Part shown: piece by piece, positions 16,824 through 24,705 of the stretch
Position numbering within the stretch: position 1 is the stretch's first letter
How the letters are laid out: each line of letters begins with the position of its first letter
Assembly: GCA_024401305.1 (NCBI GenBank)
Contig: JAKSLI010000034.1
Span: 1 to 36,353, forward strand
Length of the DNA: 36,353 bases
Origin: Bacteroidaceae bacterium
GTDB lineage: Bacteria > Bacteroidota > Bacteroidia > Bacteroidales > Bacteroidaceae
Reading direction: 5' to 3'
Notes under the pieces: model-generated
What the model was told of the DNA's origin: nothing
The model's input: the letters and a program-made list of their open reading frames with translations, nothing else
The model's database searches: none
Program-made: the position numbers and the translations under genes

Positions 16824-18605
16824 ATGAAAATCAAAAATACAATATTAGCCGTTTCTCTATTCATGAGTGCTGCAACTGCATGCACCGATGAATGGAACGA
16901 GCATTATTCTGCTGCTCAACTTGGCGATGGTGTGACATTGTGGACTACAATCAACAATGACGAGTCACTGTCAAACTTCAAGCAGGTGCTTCAGGCAGCT
17001 AACTATGATGCTTCGCTCAATGGAAGTCAGATCTTTACTGTCTTTGCTCCAACGAACGATGAACTCACAGCAGAGATGCGCGATAATCTCATACAGCAAT
17101 ATAACGCGGAAAAGACTGCTGGCGTAAAGGAAAAGGAAAACTCTGTCGTTAAGGAATTCATCCAGAACCATATCGCACTTTACAATTATTCCGTTTCTGA
17201 TGCCATGAAGGATACTACCATCCGAATGATGAATGGTAAACGAGTGGCATTCACAAAGACGCAGTTCGACGGTCGTGATTATATCTCAAAGAACACCCCT
17301 AACAAGAATGGCGTGCTCTTCAAGATAAATGATGTTGCTGAATATGTCCCTTCTGTTTACGAGGCACTTGCAAAGGCTGAGAAAGCAGAAAACGTTTGGC
17401 AGTATCTTAAACTTTTCCATGAAGACAAGTTCGATTCAAAGAACTCTGTTCCTGGCAATATCATTGATGGTAAGACACACTATCTTGACTCTGTAACGAA
17501 TAAAAGAAACAAGTTCTTCTCTGAGATGCTGAAAAAAGCGGAAGTTCTCAATGAAGACTCTACTTATTGGATGGTTGTTCCTACAAGTGAAGATTGGGAA
17601 AATCTTGTTACCGACTATTCAAAGTACTATCAGTATGATCAGAAGGTAGCGGAACGAGATTCTTTCCAGTATCATTTCCCTCGTTTTGCCGTGCTTGAAG
17701 GTACTGCTTTCAGCAAGTCTGCCAATCCAAAACTCTTCAACTCAGGAACAGCATCTGCTTCGGACTCTCTAATGTCCACAAACGCTCTCTCTTATTTTGA
17801 TCGTCAAAGCAAATTCGGTTCTTATAATTTCAAGTACTATCAGTATGACGATCCTTTCGGAACTGATGGTGTTTTGGCAGATTGTGAAGCTTTCTCTTGC
17901 AGTAATGGTAAGCTCTTTATTGCAAACAAGTGGAATATCTCTCCTCGCCAGACATTCCTTCGTGATATCGTGATGGAGGCTGAGAGCGCATCTACAATTG
18001 ACTCTCTCAATGTGAAGTCTGATAACAACCGTGCTGGTGACACTAACCAGGGAAAGGTTGTTAAGATTACTTCTGACAATCCTTATTACAATAAGATTTC
18101 AGGCAACTCTTATCTTGAGATTACTCCAAGTGGTGTTACCAACTTCAGCAAGGCGCTTTTCGATGTCCGTAATGTTCTTTCAAATGTACCTTACGACGTT
18201 TATGTTGTAATAGCACCAGCTGAAGCAGGCGATGTTGACGCTACGGATATCCAGAAGCTTCCTGTAACATTCCGTTGTGCTCTCCAGTGCCATAATGAAG
18301 AAGGTGAAGCTTACTATATTAATATTGCTGACGGCAAACTCCAATATCCTGTGGCAGATAAGTCGGGAACAATAAACACAAACTATACAAAGAGTGCTGT
18401 CTATGGACAGAACAGACAGAATGATCCAACAAAAGTCGATTCTGTATTCATTGGCACAGTGACATTCCCTACTTGCTCAAGCGAAGTTGCTGAACCTCAG
18501 GTTAAGTTGCTCTTCCAAAGCTATGTTACAAGTTCTGCGTTTGAAAAAACTGCAAACAGAACATTGCGTCTCGACTGTATTGTGTTCAGACCTCATGAAG
18601 ATTAA
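16824..18605 (+). CDS. FAS1-domain lipoprotein with C-terminal beta-sandwich (second)
   Basis: This 593-residue lipoprotein has lipobox ATAC with Cys20 followed by TDEW. The first FAS1 domain is clear: SLSNFKQVLQAANYD leads to FTVFAPTNDEL at 71-81. A degenerate second domain may span about 175-330. The C-terminal third begins about residue 375 with LRDIVMEAESAST and closes with TLRLDCIVFRP. This parallels the terminal beta-sandwich of the previous gene, although overall similarity looks low. Order suggests that it opens the second FAS1-SusC-SusD module. It is spaced 39 bp from the gene before and 38 bp from the SusC gene after, consistent with one transcript. Confidence 0.8.
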   Translation: MKIKNTILAVSLFMSAATACTDEWNEHYSAAQLGDGVTLWTTINNDESLSNFKQVLQAANYDASLNGSQIFTVFAPTNDELTAEMRDNLIQQYNAEKTAGVKEKENSVVKEFIQNHIALYNYSVSDAMKDTTIRMMNGKRVAFTKTQFDGRDYISKNTPNKNGVLFKINDVAEYVPSVYEALAKAEKAENVWQYLKLFHEDKFDSKNSVPGNIIDGKTHYLDSVTNKRNKFFSEMLKKAEVLNEDSTYWMVVPTSEDWENLVTDYSKYYQYDQKVAERDSFQYHFPRFAVLEGTAFSKSANPKLFNSGTASASDSLMSTNALSYFDRQSKFGSYNFKYYQYDDPFGTDGVLADCEAFSCSNGKLFIANKWNISPRQTFLRDIVMEAESASTIDSLNVKSDNNRAGDTNQGKVVKITSDNPYYNKISGNSYLEITPSGVTNFSKALFDVRNVLSNVPYDVYVVIAPAEAGDVDATDIQKLPVTFRCALQCHNEEGEAYYINIADGKLQYPVADKSGTINTNYTKSAVYGQNRQNDPTKVDSVFIGTVTFPTCSSEVAEPQVKLLFQSYVTSSAFEKTANRTLRLDCIVFRPHED

Positions 18606-18643
18606 TATTGACAGTCTATCCCTAAACAAATAAGTATATAGCT

Positions 18644-21600
18644 ATGAAACGATATATTATATTCGGATTATCACTGCTTTTGGCATGTCCTACTTTTGTG
18701 CATGCGCAGGACGACTCTGGCAATGCTAAGGTAAAGACTGTTAAGCGTGATGTTAACAAAAAGTACGAAACTCGAACCGTCAAGGGAAAAGTTGTAAATG
18801 CAGCTACAGGAGCTCCTATTTCTGGTGCCATTGTTGGTGCACACGGTCTTGACGGCTATAGTGGTCTTACTAACGATAATGGTGAATACACAGTAAAAGT
18901 ACCAACATTCTCTTCTGCTATCTTTGTTTCATGTCCTGATTACAATTCTGTAATGTTGGGATTGTCTAATGGTGAGGAGCAACAGACAGCAAAGTTGTTT
19001 GCTTCAAATTTCACTGCAGATTACGACAAGCAGATAAATGTTACTTCAGACAAGCATGCTAACGATTTTGATTATAGTAGTGCAATAAACATCAAGGACG
19101 AAGTTCAAGGCAAACTTGGTGCCTACGCATACACAAAGTCTAATAACGGCACGCCAGGTGTTGGCTCTACAATATTTATTCAAGGCTTGAATTCCCTTAA
19201 TGTCAATGCTCAGCCACTCGTTGTAATAGATGGAGTCATTCAAGAGCAGCAGTATGGCAGGGAACTCCTGCATGATGGTTTCGTCAATGACATTCTCTCT
19301 AATATCAATCCTGCAGATATAGAAGACGTCACTGTTATGCGAAACGGAACAGCTTTGTATGGAGCACGTGGTGCAAATGGCGTTATCGTTATCAAGACAC
19401 ATCGTGCCAAGTCTATGGCAACACGCATTACAGCAAGCGTTTCTGGTGGTGTTGTCATGAAACCTAAGTTCTACGACATGATGGATGCTGAACAATATCG
19501 TGGTTATGCATCTGAAATGCTCAAGACAACTGGCACCAAGATAACAAGTTTCAAGTTCTTGAACCCTGATCCTTCTTACTATTATTACAAGCAGTATCAT
19601 AATAGCACAGATTGGAAAGAAGGCGTTTATCGCAATGCGTCAACTCAGAATTATGGCGTAAAGGTTGAAGGTGGAGATGATGTCGCTCAGTATAATCTCT
19701 CCGTTGGTTACACAGCAGCCAATAGTACGCTTAAATGTAACGATATGAGTCGTTTGAACATCCGCTTCAACACCGACATCAATCTCGGCAAGAAGTTTGA
19801 TGTTCGTTTCGACGCATCGTTCTCTGACCTTACTCGTGATATCCGTGATGATGCTGCACCAAAAGGCTATGATGAAGGCACACCTACAGCTCCTTCTTTC
19901 TTGGCATACGCAAAGGCTCCTTTCATGAGCCCATTCTCTTATGGCAACGGCATGATTTCTGACTCGTTCCTTGATATCAATGACGAATCATATCTTGACG
20001 AGGTTCTTTCCGGTTACAGAAACTATAACTATCGTCTTGCCAATCCTTACGCATTGAACGAATATGCTGAGGCAGAAAACAAGAACCGTTTTGAGAATTC
20101 AATTCTTAATCTTGCTGTAACACCAAAGTGGAAGTTCAATAATAACTTGTCTCTCTATTCACACTTTAGCTATACTCTTGTAAATACTAACAACAAGTAT
20201 TACATTCCTGTAAACGGTGTGCCAAGCTATTATGTTTCTTCTGTTTCAGGAACACGCGAGAATCAGGTTGAATCATTGGCATCAAAGCAGAACTCAATCT
20301 ATAGTGATACTCGTCTTACATGGGAAAATCGCTATGATGCTCATGATCTGAGTGTCTTCGGTGGTTTCCGTATGAGCATTGAGTCATACACTCGCAGTCA
20401 GCAGATTGGTTATAACACGGGTAGTGATAAAACTCCATTCATGAGTGCTGCACTTTCAAACCCACAGGCTTTTGGTGTTGACGAGTCATGGCGTACTCTC
20501 GATGCTTATCTTCAGGCAAACTACAACTATGCAGGTCGCTACTTCGCTCAGCTTAACTTGACATCAACAGCATCTTCTCGCTTTGGTGTTGAGGCTGACG
20601 GTTTGAGCCTTCTTGGTGTAAAATGGGGCTTGTTCCCATCAATTCAGGGCACTTGGATTGTTTCAAACGAATCTTGGTTCCCTAAGAGCAGCGCTATCAA
20701 TAATCTCTCTCTTACTGCTGGATATGACATTAGCGGTAATGACAATATTGATGTTTATGCTGCACGCACCTTCTTCGGTTCGTCATTGTATCTTAACTCT
20801 ATTTCAAGTCTTACTGTTCAAGGTGTAGGTAATAAGAGTATCAAGTGGGAAACTACAAGCCGCTTCAACGCTGGTATTCAGGGCAAGTTCCTCAATAACC
20901 GTTTGAGTGCTGGTTTCAATTTCTTCAAGTCAAAGACTTCTGACATCCTTACTCTGCAGTCACTTAGTTTCCTTACAGGTATAGAGAACAACTGGTCAAA
21001 TAATGGCGAGCTGGAGAATACAGGCTTTGATGCTACTCTTCTCGGCAAACTCGTTGCTACAAGAAACTGGTCATGGGAACTTGGAGGTAGCATCGGCCAC
21101 TATAAGAATAAGGTAACTTCCCTTGGCCTTGGCGCTGGAAAGGATTCTTTTACTACTCAGGTTGGAACAGCAACTATCCTTACAAAAGAAGGCGAAGCTG
21201 CTAACCTTTTCTATGGTTATCGCACAAAAGGCGTTTTTGCTACTACCGAACAAGCTCAGCAAGCAGGTCTTTACATAATTGACCAGAATGGTGTTGACAA
21301 GCATTACTTCGCAGCCGGTGATGTAATCTTCGATGATGTAAACGGAGATGGTGAAATCAATGACAAAGACCGTGTTGTTATCGGCGACCCTAATCCGGAT
21401 TTCTACGGAAACATCTTCACTTCTCTGTCATGGAAGAATCTCACACTTGCCGTGAATTTCAATTATTCTTATGGCAACGAAGTGTTCAACTATACGCGTT
21501 CACAGCTTGAAGGTGGTTGTCGTTTCCTCAATCAAACCACAGCACTTACACAGCGTTGGCAGATGGAAGGACAGGAAACATCGGTTCCTAAGCTTTCTTT

Positions 21601-21883
21601 CCAGGACGAGATGGGCAACGCTCGTTTCTCTGATCGTTGGATAGAAGATGCTTCTTTCCTGAAACTTAAGTCTATTACGCTTAGCTACAATCTCCCTATC
21701 AAGTCTTCTTTCCTTCAGGGACTTGAGTTCTGGGTTCAAGGAAATAACCTTCTCACCGTTTCAAAGTATCTCGGCACTGATCCGGAGTTCTCTTCATCAG
21801 CATCTGTAATCGGTCAGGGTATTGACTATGGTTCACTCGGTTCAAGCCGCAGCATAGTCGGAGGCATTAAGATTAAGCTCTAA
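18644..21883 (+). CDS. SusC/RagA-family TonB-dependent outer-membrane transporter (second)
   Basis: This 1079-residue protein has signal peptide MKRYIIFGLSLLLACPTFVHA. A regulatory-like domain (about 44-115, VKGKVVNAATGAPISGA) precedes the plug, which shows AQPLVVIDG at about 189-197 and RNGTALYGARGANGVIVIKT near 233-252. The barrel contains the typical DVNGDGEINDKD near 899. It differs from the first SusC in two ways. No EVVVTGYG-like TonB box is obvious between the regulatory and plug domains, and the protein ends in IKIKL rather than an aromatic residue. The ligand is unknown. It is paired with the SusD gene 56 bp downstream. Confidence 0.95.
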   Translation: MKRYIIFGLSLLLACPTFVHAQDDSGNAKVKTVKRDVNKKYETRTVKGKVVNAATGAPISGAIVGAHGLDGYSGLTNDNGEYTVKVPTFSSAIFVSCPDYNSVMLGLSNGEEQQTAKLFASNFTADYDKQINVTSDKHANDFDYSSAINIKDEVQGKLGAYAYTKSNNGTPGVGSTIFIQGLNSLNVNAQPLVVIDGVIQEQQYGRELLHDGFVNDILSNINPADIEDVTVMRNGTALYGARGANGVIVIKTHRAKSMATRITASVSGGVVMKPKFYDMMDAEQYRGYASEMLKTTGTKITSFKFLNPDPSYYYYKQYHNSTDWKEGVYRNASTQNYGVKVEGGDDVAQYNLSVGYTAANSTLKCNDMSRLNIRFNTDINLGKKFDVRFDASFSDLTRDIRDDAAPKGYDEGTPTAPSFLAYAKAPFMSPFSYGNGMISDSFLDINDESYLDEVLSGYRNYNYRLANPYALNEYAEAENKNRFENSILNLAVTPKWKFNNNLSLYSHFSYTLVNTNNKYYIPVNGVPSYYVSSVSGTRENQVESLASKQNSIYSDTRLTWENRYDAHDLSVFGGFRMSIESYTRSQQIGYNTGSDKTPFMSAALSNPQAFGVDESWRTLDAYLQANYNYAGRYFAQLNLTSTASSRFGVEADGLSLLGVKWGLFPSIQGTWIVSNESWFPKSSAINNLSLTAGYDISGNDNIDVYAARTFFGSSLYLNSISSLTVQGVGNKSIKWETTSRFNAGIQGKFLNNRLSAGFNFFKSKTSDILTLQSLSFLTGIENNWSNNGELENTGFDATLLGKLVATRNWSWELGGSIGHYKNKVTSLGLGAGKDSFTTQVGTATILTKEGEAANLFYGYRTKGVFATTEQAQQAGLYIIDQNGVDKHYFAAGDVIFDDVNGDGEINDKDRVVIGDPNPDFYGNIFTSLSWKNLTLAVNFNYSYGNEVFNYTRSQLEGGCRFLNQTTALTQRWQMEGQETSVPKLSFQDEMGNARFSDRWIEDASFLKLKSITLSYNLPIKSSFLQGLEFWVQGNNLLTVSKYLGTDPEFSSSASVIGQGIDYGSLGSSRSIVGGIKIKL

Positions 21884-21939
21884 TAGTTTCTTGATATCCA
21901 ATAAAACCGAATACACGAAAACTTGAAAATTATAAACTT

Positions 21940-23865
21940 ATGAAACTCATTAATAATATAATAAAGCGAGTTCGTCCTCTAGCATTTGTTGCTGTGGCAT
22001 CCATGTTTACTGCGTCTTGTGAAGACTTCCTGGATGTTAGCTCAAACACAGTCATTGATGCCAATGACAATCACCTTTCTTCAGCTCGCGACTCTATTTA
22101 TTCAGTCATCGGTGTGCTCAACAAGATGCAGGCTATTGCAGACCGCACGGTTCTTCTTGGCGAAGCTCGCGCTGACTTGCTGGATATCACATCATCTACT
22201 TCAAAGGATCTTCGTGACCTTGCACTCTTTAATGTAGGTGATGACAACAAATACAATTCTCCACGCGACTATTATGCCATCATCAACAACTGCAACTATT
22301 TCATTGCTAATGTTGATACTGCGATGACAAACAACCGTAATGAGAATGTTTATCTTAACGAATATGCCGTTGTCAAGGCTGTTCGCGCTTGGACTTATCT
22401 CCAGCTCGTTACAACCTACGGCAAAGTTCCTTTCGTAACAGAACCTATTCTTTCAAAAGATGAAGGTGAGGCAAACTATCCAATGTATGGCATAAAGGAA
22501 ATCTGCGACTTTTTCATAGACAAGGATGGTTTACAACTTCTTGCTGACAATCCTAACATCACTTATCCTTGGTATGGCGACATTAAGGGAACTCCGTCTC
22601 GTCTGTTCTATATTCAGATGAATCTTATACTTGGTGACCTTTATCTTTGGCGTGCATCATTGACAAATTCAAAGTCAGATTACCTGGAATCAGCTAAACG
22701 TTACTATGATTATCTCTCAAAGCGAAACGGTATAACTACAAGTTCCGCTTATCCAACAACCAGTGGAAGAGTGTATTGGACAAGTGAGTCTTGGGATATG
22801 GCTAACGATAGCTGGTCATCATTTATTGTTGACGAGACTAACGGTGCAAATTCGGAAATTATCACTATTATTCCAATGGACTCAATTAAGTCAGAAGGTT
22901 ATTATAGTGAACTTCGTAGCATTTTCTGCTCTAACTATAATGATGAGCAGAATGTAGGTCTTGTTCCATCACAATCACTTCAGGAACTCTCTGCTGCTCA
23001 GGAATATTGCTATTTCGATGAAAATGCAGTGAAATTCACTTATGCACCAAAGGGATTGAATAATTATCTTGACGGTGACCTGCGTCTTGCTGCTAGTTGG
23101 TACACAAATGATAACGCGACAAACGATAAGGGTGAGCGTTTCACAACGCAAACCATCTCAAAGTTTGCATATCCAAAGAACGGCAACATCTCACTTTATC
23201 GTCGCGGTCAAGTATATCTCCGTTTGGCAGAAGCAATAAATCGTGCTGGCTTCCCACGCTTTGCTTACCAGATACTCTCTTCTGGCGTAAACGATCAAGT
23301 AATCAATTATTGCGTTTCCATTTTTGCTGACGAAGAAGATTACGAAACACTCGATTACTTCTCATTCCCACAAGGTAGATATAATGTTGCAATGTGGAAA
23401 TCGCCAATCCCGGGTGTTCAGCAGATCATGTACGGTAATTTTGATGCAACAAGATATTCTATCGGTATTCATAGTCGTGGTAGTGGCGTTTCTCCTTTCA
23501 ATGAATTCTATCAAATGCCTTATGGCGAAGCGATCATAGATACAATTGAAATTCGTAACGATGAAGGCGAACTCATCGACTACAACTATAACATCCATAA
23601 AGACAGTGAAACACCAGGACTTGTAGAAAAGCAGATGGAAGCTGTTGAGGAAATGATTGTCAACGAGCAAGCCCTTGAAACAGCATTCGAAGGCTATCGT
23701 TTCTATGACCTCATGCGAGTTGCATATCGTCGTAATGACCCTTCATACCTTGCCAATAAAGTATATTCACGCAGAGGAAATAAGGGAAGTGCAGACATAA
23801 ACACAAACCTTCTTGATCCAAACAATTGGTTCTTGAAGTGGAATGGTCAGATAGGTATCTACTAA
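21940..23865 (+). CDS. SusD/RagB-family surface lipoprotein (second)
   Basis: This 641-residue lipoprotein has lipobox TASC with Cys27 followed by EDFLD, a very common SusD beginning. The N-terminal region (ARDSIYSVIGVLNKMQ, then NNCNYFIANVDTAM) and the C-terminal block EQALETAFEGYRFYDLMR (about 577-594) are diagnostic. It is somewhat longer than the first SusD. It should form the lid of the second SusC and determine which ligand is captured. Two hairpins lie between its stop and the last gene of the run, which may lower expression downstream. Confidence 0.95.
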   Translation: MKLINNIIKRVRPLAFVAVASMFTASCEDFLDVSSNTVIDANDNHLSSARDSIYSVIGVLNKMQAIADRTVLLGEARADLLDITSSTSKDLRDLALFNVGDDNKYNSPRDYYAIINNCNYFIANVDTAMTNNRNENVYLNEYAVVKAVRAWTYLQLVTTYGKVPFVTEPILSKDEGEANYPMYGIKEICDFFIDKDGLQLLADNPNITYPWYGDIKGTPSRLFYIQMNLILGDLYLWRASLTNSKSDYLESAKRYYDYLSKRNGITTSSAYPTTSGRVYWTSESWDMANDSWSSFIVDETNGANSEIITIIPMDSIKSEGYYSELRSIFCSNYNDEQNVGLVPSQSLQELSAAQEYCYFDENAVKFTYAPKGLNNYLDGDLRLAASWYTNDNATNDKGERFTTQTISKFAYPKNGNISLYRRGQVYLRLAEAINRAGFPRFAYQILSSGVNDQVINYCVSIFADEEDYETLDYFSFPQGRYNVAMWKSPIPGVQQIMYGNFDATRYSIGIHSRGSGVSPFNEFYQMPYGEAIIDTIEIRNDEGELIDYNYNIHKDSETPGLVEKQMEAVEEMIVNEQALETAFEGYRFYDLMRVAYRRNDPSYLANKVYSRRGNKGSADINTNLLDPNNWFLKWNGQIGIY

Positions 23866-23866
23866 T

Positions 23867-23951
23867 AGCAGTTCCTACTGCTCAGATTTCCACATATTTC
23901 AGAATGATATATTAGTGTCCGGGAGAATGCACACGCTATCTTCTCGGACAC
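23867..23951 (+). other. Two hairpins between susD and the last operon gene
   Basis: The first is perfect, AGCAGT-TCCT-ACTGCT (23867-23882). The second pairs GTGTCCGGGAGAA (23915-23927) with TTCTCGGACAC (23941-23951), leaving a two-base bulge and a 13-base loop. Neither is followed by a T-run, so they look more like mRNA processing or stability elements than terminators. Attenuation is possible but unproven. Confidence 0.6.
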
Positions 23952-23980
23952 ACAATTAATAATCCCCAAAACACTAAGCT

Positions 23981-24604
23981 ATGAAAAAACAGATTCTTTT
24001 GGCATTGGCAATATTGTTCTGCGCACAGATAGTCAGTGCTTCCAACATCTTGGAAAACAGCGGAAATTCTATCACAGAAAGTGAACTTTCCAATGTGTCG
24101 CTCGACCAAGTGCAAAAAGTGCCTCTTGTTGGTACGTGGAAAGACAATGGAGATCTTACCTCAATGTTCATGAGTGCTGATGATGGCGAAGATAATGTTG
24201 ACATGAAGGATGCAAAGATATATTTGACCTTCACTGCAAACAAGATGACTATGAAGATAGATACTTCCATGGATGCAGATGGCATAGCAATGTCAATGAA
24301 GATGACTGCTGATTTCAGTTACACTCGTTCAGGCAAGGTCTTGAATGTGAAATTCATTTCAGCAAAACTCACATCTATTGATATCAACCTCAATCCTGAG
24401 ATGAAATCAGCATTTGCTGCCCAAGGAATTAACAAGTCACAGCTGAACGAAATGTTCATGCAGCAGTTAGGTCCTGAGTTCGAGAAAGAAATGGCAGATT
24501 CTGGCTTAAAACAATGGGATAAACTGACTATCACAAAGCTCACCAACAAGCAGTTGGTACTTAACGATGACACAACATCCATTACATTAACTCGCGTAAA
24601 ATAG
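23981..24604 (+). CDS. Secreted lipocalin-like protein of unknown function
   Basis: This 207-residue protein has signal peptide MKKQILLALAILFCAQIVSA and no lipobox, so it is probably periplasmic. PLVGTWK near 50 is typical of the first strand of lipocalin-like barrels. The rest alternates short beta-type stretches (KIYLTFTANKMTMKI, TADFSYTRSGKVLNVKF), a helical part at about 140-175 and a closing TSITLTRVK. These features suggest a small beta-barrel that could bind a hydrophobic ligand, which is inference. It is the last gene before the strong terminator, 115 bp after susD, and might be separately tuned through the hairpins upstream. Confidence 0.7.
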   Translation: MKKQILLALAILFCAQIVSASNILENSGNSITESELSNVSLDQVQKVPLVGTWKDNGDLTSMFMSADDGEDNVDMKDAKIYLTFTANKMTMKIDTSMDADGIAMSMKMTADFSYTRSGKVLNVKFISAKLTSIDINLNPEMKSAFAAQGINKSQLNEMFMQQLGPEFEKEMADSGLKQWDKLTITKLTNKQLVLNDDTTSITLTRVK

Positions 24605-24650
24605 GAGACGATAATAACTTTTCTCTCAAAAACTTATGGAGAAAAACAAT

Positions 24651-24690
24651 AACTGCCGCGTTTTTTTAAAAACGCGGCAGTTTAGCTTTA
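24651..24690. terminator. Strong bidirectional terminator
   Basis: A perfect 15-bp stem (24651-24665 with 24668-24682) has A/T runs at the loop side and T-rich DNA after it. It lies between the convergent FAS1/SusCD run and the GH2 gene and can serve both. Confidence 0.9.
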
Positions 24691-24705
24691 TACTACAAAC
24701 ATGAA

